Assembly (NCBI GenBank): GCA_035444285.1
Contig: DAOMOK010000015.1
Coordinates: 1 to 64,000, forward strand
Source of the DNA: CAADGU01 sp035444285
GTDB lineage: Bacteria > Chloroflexota > Anaerolineae > Promineifilales > Promineifilaceae
DNA length: 64,000 nucleotides
Direction: 5' to 3'
Part shown: positions 1 to 8,909 of the stretch, in pieces
Numbering within the stretch: the stretch's first letter is position 1
Layout: every line of letters starts with the position of its first letter
Notes under the pieces: model-generated
The model's input: the letters and a program-made list of their open reading frames with translations, nothing else
Databases searched by the model: none
Told to the model about the DNA's origin: nothing
Made by a program: the position numbers and the translations under genes

Positions 1-1
1 T

Positions 2-49
2 TCCCTCTTTGAAGGCGAGCTCCTCATGCCTCAACTCACACCTGAATAG
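2..49 (+). CDS. possible 3' end of a plus-strand gene (partial)
   Basis: Frame 2 is open from the window edge to a TAG at 47-49 and reads SLFEGELLMPQLTPE before the stop. It would converge on the GH43 gene, whose stop codon is at 50. Only 15 codons are visible, so neither family nor function can be given and the frame may be open by chance. Confidence 0.25.
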   Translation, partial: SLFEGELLMPQLTPE

Positions 50-1600
50 TTACTCCAATTCTTCATAATCAAACCAGTCAAAGCTGGCGTAATTGCTGCT
101 ATCACGGCCGTTGCTGCTGGCATACAGACCGATATACGCGCCCACAAAACCGCCGGCGACGGGAGTGCTGAGGATACGGCCGTCTACATTTCCAGCTACC
201 AACGTCCATTTCTCCGGTTCCGAAGCCACATAAAAGCTGTAATCCTGCTCGTGACCTTCCGCTTTTAGATAGAATGCCCCTGCCAGAATAGGTCTTTGGG
301 CAATGATCTCTTCCTCGCCGCGTACCCGTTTGATCAGGCAAATAACCGGTTCGTCGGCCAGGGTAACAACAAAACGAAAGTGAAAATCATTGTTTTGCAG
401 CAGCACCAGACCAGCGCACTCGTTTTCATGGTGGGGGGTGAAGGCCACGGCCGTAGCCGCCCTAAAATGAATGTGCTGCTGCCGACGGCCGACAAAACTG
501 GGGTTGGCCCATTCGGATAACTGCTCGGGGCGTAATTGTAGCACCAGATGGCCGGGCTGTTTAGACAAACTCCAGAAATCTTCTCGCGGGGTGCGCAGAA
601 AGTTCCATTCATAAGCCAGCGCCGGTGTATCAAAATCATCCCGCGCCGGGCGAGACGGCCAGGGATGGGGCGGCAGGTTGGGCAGCGGATAGGCGGCTTC
701 TACGCGACCGGTTCCGGGGCTGACAATCGGCCAACCCTCCTCCCAACGCACCGGAACCAGAAATGTCTCCCGGCCCAGGTTGTAGAAGTAGCCGCCATAC
801 GGCCGCATCGCCAGCAGCACCATCCACCATTCCCCGTTTTGTGTCTGCACCAGGTCGCCATGCCCCGCGCCGACGATGGGATAGTCCAGCCCCAGGTGCC
901 GGTGCGTCAGGATGGGATTGCCGAGGTTGCCCACGTAGGGGCCGGTGATAGAGTCGCTACGGGCAATGGCAACCGCATGGTGGTGGGCGGTGCCACCCTC
1001 GGCCGTGAGCAGGTAGTAACGGCCGTCAATCTTGTAAATATGCGGCGCTTCCGACCAGACAACCCCCTTGACCGCGCCGTCCCAGATGACAATTGGTTCG
1101 CCCACTAACTGCATGGTGTTCAAGTCAAGTTCTTGCACATAGACTTCGGTGTGGCCGCGATAATGACCTTCTTCCATCAGGTTTGTGCCACAATACCAGG
1201 CACTGCCGTCATCATCAAAAAGCAGCGACGGGTCAATGCCGGGCGTGGCGTCCAACCAGTATGGCTCAGACCAGGGGCCGGCCGGATCGGTGGCGGTGAC
1301 AATGAAGTTGCCGGAATGGGTACGGCCGTCTACCAGCGTATTGATGACGTAAAACAGTCCGTTGGCATACCGGATCGTGGGGGCGTATAGGCCGGCTGAC
1401 GGCCGTATGCCATCCAGATCGAGCTGCGACGGCCGATCCAGCACATGCCCCATCTGCCGCCAATGCACCAGATCGCGGCTGTGGAAAATGGGCAGGCCGG
1501 GGAAATACTCAAAGGTAGAGGTGACCAGGTAATAATCTTCCCCCACCCGGCAAATAGACGGGTCGGGATAACAGCCAGAGAGAATAGGATTTTTGAACAT
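50..1600 (-). CDS. glycoside hydrolase family 43 beta-xylosidase / arabinofuranosidase
   Basis: 516 residues. The five-bladed propeller of GH43 is recognisable: YPDPSI near the N-terminus (catalytic base Asp13), GIDPSLLFDD (pKa-modulating Asp123) and WSEAPHIY (general acid Glu184). The C-terminal 200 residues form the beta-sandwich (GH43 C2 / DUF1349 type) usual in beta-xylosidases of about 520 residues. The family removes xylose or arabinose from the non-reducing ends of xylo-oligosaccharides. No signal peptide is visible, so a cytoplasmic enzyme acting on imported oligomers is likely. It is the last of a same-strand run with GH3, GH8 and a sugar importer. The ATG at 1600 lacks a good Shine-Dalgarno sequence. 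GH43 membership is secure; the exact substrate is inferred. Confidence 0.93.
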   Translation of the reverse strand: MFKNPILSGCYPDPSICRVGEDYYLVTSTFEYFPGLPIFHSRDLVHWRQMGHVLDRPSQLDLDGIRPSAGLYAPTIRYANGLFYVINTLVDGRTHSGNFIVTATDPAGPWSEPYWLDATPGIDPSLLFDDDGSAWYCGTNLMEEGHYRGHTEVYVQELDLNTMQLVGEPIVIWDGAVKGVVWSEAPHIYKIDGRYYLLTAEGGTAHHHAVAIARSDSITGPYVGNLGNPILTHRHLGLDYPIVGAGHGDLVQTQNGEWWMVLLAMRPYGGYFYNLGRETFLVPVRWEEGWPIVSPGTGRVEAAYPLPNLPPHPWPSRPARDDFDTPALAYEWNFLRTPREDFWSLSKQPGHLVLQLRPEQLSEWANPSFVGRRQQHIHFRAATAVAFTPHHENECAGLVLLQNNDFHFRFVVTLADEPVICLIKRVRGEEEIIAQRPILAGAFYLKAEGHEQDYSFYVASEPEKWTLVAGNVDGRILSTPVAGGFVGAYIGLYASSNGRDSSNYASFDWFDYEELE

Positions 1601-1675
1601 CGTATACTTTATTTGAGATTAGAGATCAGGTTGAGGGATCGAGTATACCGGTAAATAAGATTTCTTAACTTTAAC

Positions 1676-1770
1676 GTAAGCGTTCAGTCCCTCTGGAGAC
1701 CTGACAGGTTTTTGGCCTGTAAAGCTTCAAGTTGAACGAGTAATAAACCTGTCAGGTCTGAACGGTTACC
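1676..1770. repeat. 95-bp dispersed palindromic repeat, copy 1
   Basis: This 95-bp segment recurs at 41798-41892 with a single mismatch (G or A eight bases from the right end... within the final GAACGrTTACC). Its core holds the inverted arms GACCTGACAGGTTT and AAACCTGTCAGGTC, with outer GTTCAG/CTGAAC arms. It occupies the gap between the GH43 start and the GH3 stop. A shortened hairpin of the same family lies at 54859-54892. It has no coding capacity and probably is a non-autonomous mobile or structural repeat. Confidence 0.9.
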
Positions 1771-1791
1771 AATTTCCCAATCTCCATTCTT

Positions 1792-4164
1792 TTATACAAC
1801 CTGCACTTCACTAAAGAATTTTTGGCGCGCCGGGATTTCTTGTGTCTCGCCGACGATTTCAATTTGTGTATGCAGGCGAATATCATCTGAGGAAATGCCC
1901 ACCATCAACTCGACGATGCCAGGTTCTACAATTTGCCGCATGGCCCCATCGTAAAAGCCTAACTGATTGGCAAAAAGGGTAAAAGTCACGGTGCGGCTGG
2001 CGCCGGCCGGGACGGTGACGCGCTGGAAACCTTTGAGCTCTTTCAACGGCCGTGTCACACTTGCCACCTTATCCCATACATACAACTGCACCACCTCATC
2101 GCCATCTCGCGCCCCCGTATTTGTCACCGTCAGGCTGATCTGCACCGCCTCGTTAGCAGAGATGGCTTGTTTGTCCACCTGCAAATTGTGCAAATCAAAC
2201 TGCGTATAACTCAGCCCAAAACCAAACGGCCACAGCGGTTTGTTGCTCAAATCTACATATTCCCCTTTCCAATGGGAACGACCGCCAGACGGTTTGTGGC
2301 CGTAAAAGATGGGAATCTGCCCTACGGCGCGGGGGAAGGTGATGGGCAATTTGCCGCCAGGGTTGGCGTCGCCAAACAGCACATCGGCCACCGCTTCCGC
2401 CCCTTCCTCGCCCGGCAGCCAGGCTTCGACAATGGCAGGGATATTTTCAGCAATCCAGTTGATGCTCAGCGGACGGCCGTTCAGCAGCACCACCACCACC
2501 GGTGTACCCGTCGCCGCTACTGCCTGCACCAGTTCCTCCTGCACGCCGGGCAAATTGATGTCCGCCCGATCCCGTGATTCGCCGCAGGTGCAGTCATTTG
2601 TCAGGCCAGATTTTTCGCCGACAAACACCAGCGCCACATCAGACTGCGCTGCCGCCGCCACTGCCTCGGCAAAACCGGAGCGATCATCGCCCGTTAATTC
2701 ACAACCGGCGGCAAACTGCACGGCCGTGTCAGCCCCCACCATTTCCTGAATCGCTGCCAGAATGGGGCGAATGGTCACAAAGTTATCCACCAGTTCCACA
2801 CTGTCCGGTACGGGGATATTGAAGGTGTTGTGGCCGGCTCGCGTCATTTCCTGCAAGGATTCAATGTGACAGGGATAGGCATAGTCGCCCAACAGGTGGC
2901 GGGCGTTGTTGGCCTGTGGGCCAATAACGGCAATAGCCTTGAGATTCTTGGGCAGGGGCAGCAGGTCGCCTTCATTTTTGAGCAGCACGATGGATTTTTG
3001 GGCGATGGTGCGCGCCAGTTGGCGTTGGGCGGTAGTGTCGAACACGGCCGTCGCCTCTGCCTCATCTACATACGGATTTTCAAACAGCCCCAGCTTCAAC
3101 TTCATCTCTAACACGCGGGCCACGCTCTGGTCAATCAACGCCTGGTCAATTACACCCTCGCACACGGCCGTGAGCAGCGGTTCACCATAACAATCGGTGC
3201 TGGGCAGTTCCACGTCAATCCCGGCGCTCAGGGCCAGCCTGGCCGAATCCACCTTGTTGTCACTCACCCCGTGCGCCCGTTGCAGTTGTTCCACTGCAAA
3301 ATAATCGGAGACCACCATGCCATCAAAACCCCATTCCTCCCGCAAAATGTCTGTCAACAGTTCCTTCGAGGCGGCGCAGGGCACACCGTCCAGTTCATGG
3401 TAGGCATTCATCACTGATTGCAGGTTGGCTTCTTTGACGGCGGCTTCAAACGGCCGTAAAAAGACCTCGCGCAGTTCCCGCGCTGGAATATGGGCCGGCG
3501 TCCAGTTCATTCCCCCTTCTGTCTGCCCGTAACCCACAAAATGTTTGGCGGTGGCAATAATCCCTTCCTGCCAGTTTGCCCCTTGCAGCCCGCGCACAAA
3601 ATGCACCCCCATCTGAGAGATGAGATAAGGGTCTTCGCCAAACGTCTCCTCTACTCGTCCCCAACGGGGATCGCGGGTCACATCCAGCACCGGCGACAAA
3701 CCCTGGTGCGCGCCAGCGGCCCGCATTTGCTGCCGCACCACATCCGCCATCGCTTCCACCAGTTCCGGCGCCCACGTACCGGCCACGCCAATGATTTGCG
3801 GGAAGCAGGTGGCGTCACGCGCCATGTAGCCGCTGCAACATTCCTCATGCACCAGCGCCGGAATGCCCAGCCGCGTTTTTTCTAGCAGATAACGCTGGAT
3901 GGCGTTGGCCGCTTTAGCGCCGTCGGCCGGGTTCAGGCTGCTGGCGCCGGCCACGCGGGTAATCTGGCCGATCCCTTCTGCCAGCAACCCATCCGCCTTC
4001 GGCACGTCAAATTGCCCATCTTTCAACAACTGATAGACCCAGGCGCTGCCCAATTGGGCCACCTTTTCTTCAAGCGTCATCCGGGCCAACAAATCGCGCG
4101 CGCGCACGGCCGTTGGCTGGCTGGCGTCACGGTATAGGGCATCATTCTCAATTGCTTCTCGCAT
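1792..4164 (-). CDS. glycoside hydrolase family 3 beta-glucosidase / beta-xylosidase
   Basis: 790 residues, the normal length of three-domain GH3 enzymes. An N-terminal TIM barrel carries KHFVGYG and the nucleophile motif GMVVSDY (Asp287). It is followed by the alpha/beta sandwich domain (SIVLLKNEGDLLPL, AVIGPQA, LPGVQEELVQAV) and a C-terminal fibronectin-III-like domain (VTNTGARDGDEVVQLYV). The family releases single beta-linked glucose or xylose units. There is no signal peptide, so it is probably cytoplasmic. It starts 20 bp after the GH8 stop with GGAGA upstream, so the two are probably co-transcribed and belong to the same oligosaccharide pathway. Whether xylose or glucose is preferred cannot be read from the sequence; the context favours xylose. 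Confidence 0.94.
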   Translation of the reverse strand: MREAIENDALYRDASQPTAVRARDLLARMTLEEKVAQLGSAWVYQLLKDGQFDVPKADGLLAEGIGQITRVAGASSLNPADGAKAANAIQRYLLEKTRLGIPALVHEECCSGYMARDATCFPQIIGVAGTWAPELVEAMADVVRQQMRAAGAHQGLSPVLDVTRDPRWGRVEETFGEDPYLISQMGVHFVRGLQGANWQEGIIATAKHFVGYGQTEGGMNWTPAHIPARELREVFLRPFEAAVKEANLQSVMNAYHELDGVPCAASKELLTDILREEWGFDGMVVSDYFAVEQLQRAHGVSDNKVDSARLALSAGIDVELPSTDCYGEPLLTAVCEGVIDQALIDQSVARVLEMKLKLGLFENPYVDEAEATAVFDTTAQRQLARTIAQKSIVLLKNEGDLLPLPKNLKAIAVIGPQANNARHLLGDYAYPCHIESLQEMTRAGHNTFNIPVPDSVELVDNFVTIRPILAAIQEMVGADTAVQFAAGCELTGDDRSGFAEAVAAAAQSDVALVFVGEKSGLTNDCTCGESRDRADINLPGVQEELVQAVAATGTPVVVVLLNGRPLSINWIAENIPAIVEAWLPGEEGAEAVADVLFGDANPGGKLPITFPRAVGQIPIFYGHKPSGGRSHWKGEYVDLSNKPLWPFGFGLSYTQFDLHNLQVDKQAISANEAVQISLTVTNTGARDGDEVVQLYVWDKVASVTRPLKELKGFQRVTVPAGASRTVTFTLFANQLGFYDGAMRQIVEPGIVELMVGISSDDIRLHTQIEIVGETQEIPARQKFFSEVQVV

Positions 4165-4184
4165 GTGTCGGTCTCCAAATAAAT

Positions 4185-5474
4185 CTACTCATGAATATCA
4201 AACTTGCCACTCACCTGCAACAGCGCCATCATGTATAACAGGCCATCGTAATAGCGCCACTGCCCAGAGGGAATGTTCATATCCCATAGCGCCTGCACAA
4301 ATTCGGCGCGCTGTGGGTGGTCGGCGGCCAATGCTACCACGGCATTCATGGCGATCAGGCCGGGTGAACGGTCGGTGGAAAGCGGCTCACCGTCCAGACT
4401 ATATTGATTGACGTAGCTGTCAATTCCCTGATCAAGAAAGAAACTGAGCCAACGGTTGCTTTGTGCCACTGCCCACTCGTCCTCGCCAAACCAGATGTAG
4501 TCCACCGCGATGTTCATGCCGGTGCGCCAGGCGTCAAATCGAAAATCCTTGTGCGACGCGCCGCCGCCAAAGTGCAGCGGCGTGCCATCAAATTGAGCGT
4601 AGTCAGGGAACAGGCCGGTTTGGGGGTGTACGGCCGTTTGCCAGAATGCCCGGCTCTTCACGGCCGCATCCGCCCACGCCGCGTTATCCTGCGCCGCCCA
4701 TTCCGCCCATAGCCGGTAATAATGTGGCACATGGTACGAGGGGTCCGTAAACTGACTTACCCGCCCCCGTGTGGGCACAAACACAATCAGGTTTGTCTCC
4801 TCGTCAAACATATTGGTCGCCAGGACGCTGTTGCCCTTCGTGTGGCGCATGGTGTGCAAAATTTCATTCGCCTGCTGGCTGTAGTTAAAAATACCTTCCC
4901 CATCGCCCCAACGATGCGCGGCAAAAAACAAGGCCATGGCCATCCATACTTCGCCATCGCTGGCCGGGTTGGCATCAATCTGGCTGCCATCGTCTCGATT
5001 ATGCCAGGAAAAATACCCCTTATACGGCTCCTCCTCGTGGTACATATACGTCCTGGCCCACTGCCAGATACGGTCAAACTCCTCTTGTTTGTCTAACTGC
5101 ACGGCAATCATCATGCCATAGGAGATGCCCTCAGAGCGGATGTCGTCATTGCCGATGTCTTTGACATAGGCCATATCGTCACCGACCGGGTAATAGACCG
5201 CCTGTGTCTCCGGGTTGCCGTAGAAAAGCTGCTGCCAGGCGGTCTCAATTTTGGCGTCCACCTCCGCCTGGGATTTGCCCAACAGTTCGGCAAACAGGTT
5301 GGGTGGTTGGCCGCCGGTAAAAACGGGTATGTGTGGTGGTGGGGTGGGCACGGCCGTGATCACCCCCGCCTCTCTCTGGGCACACCCCACCAGGAAAACG
5401 CCGAATAATACAATGCTAAAGAACTGTCTACGGCCGTTGACGCTAAGAAATTGACAACAAAAATCACCACGCAT
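4185..5474 (-). CDS. lipoprotein glycoside hydrolase family 8 (reducing-end xylose-releasing exo-oligoxylanase-like)
   Basis: 429 residues. A signal peptide ends in a lipobox, FLVGC, with Cys31 as the lipidated residue, followed by a Pro-rich linker. The catalytic (alpha/alpha)6 barrel shows the GH8 general acid motif SEGISYGMMIAV (Glu115) and ANPASDGEVWMAMAL (Asp173). The best match I recall is the Rex subgroup, which removes xylose from the reducing end of xylo-oligosaccharides. Known Rex enzymes are usually cytoplasmic, so a surface-anchored form here would trim oligomers before import by the adjacent transporter. The ATG at 5474 has GTGAGAAG upstream and lies 31 bp after the permease stop. 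Family assignment is strong; the Rex specificity is inferred. Confidence 0.88.
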   Translation of the reverse strand: MRGDFCCQFLSVNGRRQFFSIVLFGVFLVGCAQREAGVITAVPTPPPHIPVFTGGQPPNLFAELLGKSQAEVDAKIETAWQQLFYGNPETQAVYYPVGDDMAYVKDIGNDDIRSEGISYGMMIAVQLDKQEEFDRIWQWARTYMYHEEEPYKGYFSWHNRDDGSQIDANPASDGEVWMAMALFFAAHRWGDGEGIFNYSQQANEILHTMRHTKGNSVLATNMFDEETNLIVFVPTRGRVSQFTDPSYHVPHYYRLWAEWAAQDNAAWADAAVKSRAFWQTAVHPQTGLFPDYAQFDGTPLHFGGGASHKDFRFDAWRTGMNIAVDYIWFGEDEWAVAQSNRWLSFFLDQGIDSYVNQYSLDGEPLSTDRSPGLIAMNAVVALAADHPQRAEFVQALWDMNIPSGQWRYYDGLLYMMALLQVSGKFDIHE

Positions 5475-5505
5475 CTTCTCACCCTGTCACCTCGTCAGAG
5501 ACAAC

Positions 5506-6351
5506 CTACCCCTTCAACTCGCCCCCCGTCAAACCCGTCACAATATACCGTTCCGCCAGCAGGTAAAAGAGAACCGCCGGAATAATCAGCAGCGCAATAT
5601 AAGCCATTACCCTGGCCCACTCCGTGCCATACTGACCCTGAAATTGCATAATGCCCAATGTCAACGGCCACTTTTTGGAATCCCCTAACACCACCAGGGA
5701 CAGAAAATACTCATTCCAGGCATTCACTACCGTCAACGTGGCAATAGCCGCTATCGCCGGCCGCGCCAGCGGAAACAACACATGCCGGAAAAAACCAAAC
5801 GTTGTACAGCCGTCAATATAAGATGCATCTTCCAACTCGCCTGGTACCGCCCGGAAAAAGCCAATCAAAATCACCGTACTGCCCGGCAGTGAAAACGTAA
5901 CCAGCGGCAAGATGACGCCCCAATAACTGTTAATTAGACCCAAATTCCGAATTTGTAGAAAAACCGGCAAGATAGCCACCACTAAGGGAAAGAGCAGCCC
6001 AATTGAAAGAATGTTAAAAAGAAAAGAGCGCCCCTTAAAATTCACCCGCGCAAAAATAGCCGCCAGCGGGCTGGCAATGATGACCACCAGAAAAGTAGTC
6101 GTCAGCGTAATTCGTAAACTATTCGCCACCGTCCGCCAGAAATCTGGCCTTTCCAAAATATCAGTGTAGTTTTCCCACTTGATACCGGTCTGCGGCAGCG
6201 CCACCGGGTTAGACATAAACTCACCCGTAGTGCGGATGCTGCCCAGAATCACCACCACCACCGGGCTAAACATGAGCAAAGCCACCACAATCACAAACAA
6301 ATACATCAGAAATCGGCTCAAGGTCAATTTGGGTGCTGCACTTTTGGTCAT
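5506..6351 (-). CDS. sugar ABC transporter permease, MalG type
   Basis: 281 residues with six predicted membrane helices (about 12-36, 76-100, 110-132, 144-166, 195-215, 245-267). The EAA-type loop that contacts the ATPase is at residues 172-198 (ELEDASYIDG, then LFPLARP), as in carbohydrate uptake transporter family 1. It forms a heterodimer with the MalF-type permease encoded just upstream. Its Shine-Dalgarno region GAGGTGGAG overlaps the partner's stop codon nine bases before the ATG, which indicates translational coupling. No ATPase gene lies in the window, so a shared MsiK/MalK-type ATPase encoded elsewhere is expected. Substrate is inferred from the GH neighbours as xylo-oligosaccharides. 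Confidence 0.93.
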   Translation of the reverse strand: MTKSAAPKLTLSRFLMYLFVIVVALLMFSPVVVVILGSIRTTGEFMSNPVALPQTGIKWENYTDILERPDFWRTVANSLRITLTTTFLVVIIASPLAAIFARVNFKGRSFLFNILSIGLLFPLVVAILPVFLQIRNLGLINSYWGVILPLVTFSLPGSTVILIGFFRAVPGELEDASYIDGCTTFGFFRHVLFPLARPAIAAIATLTVVNAWNEYFLSLVVLGDSKKWPLTLGIMQFQGQYGTEWARVMAYIALLIIPAVLFYLLAERYIVTGLTGGELKG

Positions 6352-6360
6352 CTCTCCACC

Positions 6361-7308
6361 TCAGTCCGCCATTGTGCGGTGCAAAATTACACGCTGATAC
6401 CCAATGGAAAACAGCAAAGTCATCGAAAACAGGATAACGGCCAACGCACTGCCATAGCCCAATTGCATTCGCTGAATGCCAAATTTATACAGATAGGTGA
6501 CGATCAATTCACTGCGGAATGCAGGTCCCCCACCGGTCAATATCCACACCACAATAAACTGCTGAAACGACCCCAAAATAGACAAAAAGACGGTCAGGGC
6601 AATCGTATCCCGCATCATTGGCAAGGTAACAAAGCGCAGTACCTGATACTCATTCGCGCCGGCTACCCGTGCCGAATCTTCCACCTCTCTAGAGATATTT
6701 TGCAGACCGGCCATATAAAGCAGCATATGAAAGCCAAAAAACTTCCAGGTAAGCACCACAAAGATAGCTATCAGCACCGTATTCAGGCCCGTTAACCAGG
6801 CTGTGCCCGCGTAAGCCGGATTGAAGATTTCCAAAAACCTGTTCAGCAGTCCCCCCCGGGGGTTATACACATACAACCAGATATAGGCAGCAACAATTTC
6901 GGAAAAAACGTAGGGCAAGAAAAACAAGGTGCGAAAAAAGCGTTGGAACCGTAACTGTCCTCTTACCAGAATGAGCGCAAGGGCCATTGCCAACGGCAAT
7001 TGAATGAGCAATGACAATATCATGATGATAAAGGAATGCCGGATTGCCCCGCGAAACACCGCCTCAGAAAAAGCACGCCGATAATTGTCCAGACCCACGA
7101 AGTTATCCAATGGTCCCAGGCCATTCCAATTGTACGTGCTGTAATAGGCTGCCTGCGCAATAGGGATAAGCAAAAATGTGGCCAACAACACAAAACCGGG
7201 CAGCAAACAAGCCACAATCAATACCGTTTTGTTCCACTGGGTGCGCCTTTTATCAGCGTTTGCCTGCGTCCGCGATGGCGTTCCTGCCAGCATTCTGGTC
7301 TCGTCCAT
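6361..7308 (-). CDS. sugar ABC transporter permease, MalF type
   Basis: 315 residues from the chosen start. A hydrophobic segment near residues 30-50 precedes the permease core with its EAA loop (EVEDSARVAGANEY, LPMMRD). The reading frame is open further upstream to 7401, but that would overlap the binding-protein gene. The ATG at 7308 has GGTGAGGG six bases upstream and leaves a 58-bp gap, so it is preferred. It pairs with the MalG-type permease and the binding protein to make a CUT1 importer. No copy of the genome-typical ACGGCCGT octamer occurs across the three transporter genes. Confidence 0.92.
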   Translation of the reverse strand: MDETRMLAGTPSRTQANADKRRTQWNKTVLIVACLLPGFVLLATFLLIPIAQAAYYSTYNWNGLGPLDNFVGLDNYRRAFSEAVFRGAIRHSFIIMILSLLIQLPLAMALALILVRGQLRFQRFFRTLFFLPYVFSEIVAAYIWLYVYNPRGGLLNRFLEIFNPAYAGTAWLTGLNTVLIAIFVVLTWKFFGFHMLLYMAGLQNISREVEDSARVAGANEYQVLRFVTLPMMRDTIALTVFLSILGSFQQFIVVWILTGGGPAFRSELIVTYLYKFGIQRMQLGYGSALAVILFSMTLLFSIGYQRVILHRTMAD

Positions 7309-7366
7309 TAGGCCCTCACCAAAGGTGCGACGCACGTTAACGTGCATCGCACCTGAATAAGAGGAG

Positions 7367-8743
7367 TTAGTTTCCCAATTCCATGGCGGCTGCGTCTTCA
7401 ATTTGCTGCGCCAATTCGGCAGCGCTAATCACACCGGCAAACAACTGCTCTACAGCATCGTTGACGGCGCCACCAACCGCTGGCGGCAAGAATTGGTCAT
7501 AATACAGTTGGAAGTAAGCGGCATTGTTACGCGCCTGCACAATCGCCTGCTGGATGGGATCGGTGATGGCAGTTTCCGTGCCCACCATAGTCGGCGGCCC
7601 GAAACCCACATCGTTTAATGCCTGTATCTGGTTTTCCGGTCTGGTGAGGAAACGCAAGAAGGCGACAGCCTCTTCCGACGCATTCTTGCCAACGGCAATA
7701 CCATCACCGCCGCCCAGCACATCACTGGCGTTACCGGCGCCACCTTCAACCATGGGAAACGGGAACCAGCCCAGGTTAGCCACACCTTCGCCGCTTTCGC
7801 TGTTACTGCGTTGTACACTCTGGTGCCACTGCCCCATCAGTTCCATAGCCGCTTCACCATTTCCAAACGCCGACGCTGAATCACCATAGGAAAAACCGAG
7901 ATAACCCTGGGGGAAGGGTTCCAGGTTAATCAACTCTTGCAAATCTTCCCCGGCCTTCACAAAGGGGGCATCGGTAAATGAACCATCGCGGGTGAACGCT
8001 TTCAGGAAAGCATCTTCGCCGCCGTTGCGAATGGCTAAATATACCCACCAGAAATGCCCCGGCCATTTGTCGCCTTCACCAATCGTAATGGGGGTAATGC
8101 CCGCATCTTTCAAAGTCTGAACAGCACCTAAAAATTCAGACCAGGTCTTGGGCGGGTTTTCGGGATCAAGCCCGGCCTGCTCAAACAGGTCTTTATTGTA
8201 ATAGATACCAACAGCGCCCCATTGCCAGGGCACGCCATAGTATGCGCCATCTTTGCTGTACAAATCCAATGCTGCTTTGGCAGCAACCGAATCCTGCCAT
8301 TCGCCACGAAGGGCGGGGGTTATATCTTTCAACAAACCGGCATCGGCATAAGCCCAGAGGACGCCGCCACCCCAGCTTTGGAACAGATCGGGCGGTTGAC
8401 CCGATTGCATGACGGTTGTCAGACGAGATTTGAAGGCTTCGTTTTCCAGGACGGTGATGTTGATTTTGACGCACGGGTTTTCGGCCATAAACTCGTCGGC
8501 TTTGGACTGCCAATAAGCCTGTTCGGCTTCGGCCGTAGAGATGTGCCACCATTCAATTTCTACCGTTTCGCTACAGGTATCAGCAGCCTGAGCTGGCGTA
8601 TCCGCCGGTTCTTCTGCCACCACTTCTTGAGCGGGTGCGGTTGTGGGTGCGGTTGTGGGCGCAGCCGTGCTGCCGCCACAGGCTACCAGGGTCATGCCTA
8701 AAGCCAATAAACACAACAACAATGCAACTTTTATCTTGTTCAT
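7367..8743 (-). CDS. extracellular sugar-binding lipoprotein (ABC solute-binding family 1)
   Basis: 458 residues. An N-terminal signal peptide ends in a lipobox, TLVACGG, with Cys22, followed by an Ala/Thr/Pro-rich tether to about residue 55. The remainder is a family 1 binding protein fold (VEIEWWHIST, QPPDLFQSWGG, YGVPWQWGAVGIYYNKDLF), typical of oligosaccharide receptors. It is anchored outside the membrane and delivers sugars to the two permeases encoded downstream. A strong GCGAGGAG ribosome site precedes the ATG. It lies directly behind the lacI gene, with a LacI-type operator in the gap, so expression should be induced by the transported sugar. Ligand identity is inferred from the hydrolases. 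Confidence 0.93.
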   Translation of the reverse strand: MNKIKVALLLCLLALGMTLVACGGSTAAPTTAPTTAPAQEVVAEEPADTPAQAADTCSETVEIEWWHISTAEAEQAYWQSKADEFMAENPCVKINITVLENEAFKSRLTTVMQSGQPPDLFQSWGGGVLWAYADAGLLKDITPALRGEWQDSVAAKAALDLYSKDGAYYGVPWQWGAVGIYYNKDLFEQAGLDPENPPKTWSEFLGAVQTLKDAGITPITIGEGDKWPGHFWWVYLAIRNGGEDAFLKAFTRDGSFTDAPFVKAGEDLQELINLEPFPQGYLGFSYGDSASAFGNGEAAMELMGQWHQSVQRSNSESGEGVANLGWFPFPMVEGGAGNASDVLGGGDGIAVGKNASEEAVAFLRFLTRPENQIQALNDVGFGPPTMVGTETAITDPIQQAIVQARNNAAYFQLYYDQFLPPAVGGAVNDAVEQLFAGVISAAELAQQIEDAAAMELGN

Positions 8744-8861
8744 GATTCTCCTCGCTTATAGGTTAACTATTGTGAACATGCTCTGATAAATGGGAAAGGG
8801 ATAACGTATATTTATTTGATTTATGGGCGCCTCCTCTTTTGCTAAAGTTCCAAATAAAATC

Positions 8862-8875
8862 TGCAAACGTTTGCA
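8862..8875. promoter_or_regulatory. LacI-family operator, between lacI and the binding-protein gene
   Basis: A perfect 14-bp palindrome, TGCAAACGTTTGCA, with the central CG typical of LacI/CcpA-class operators. It lies 119 bp upstream of the binding-protein ATG. Near-identical sites sit at 9960-9973 and 10013-10026 around the lacI promoter. No convincing -35/-10 pair is visible next to it, so it may control a weak secondary promoter or act as a roadblock or loop partner. Confidence 0.85.
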
Positions 8876-8909
8876 AAGATGGTAAAAAAAATGTCCCCAC
8901 TCTCGTTTT

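Noticed and set aside
7309..7401. N-terminal extension of the MalF-type permease
   Set aside because: It would overlap the binding-protein gene by 35 bp; ATG 7308 has a good ribosome site.
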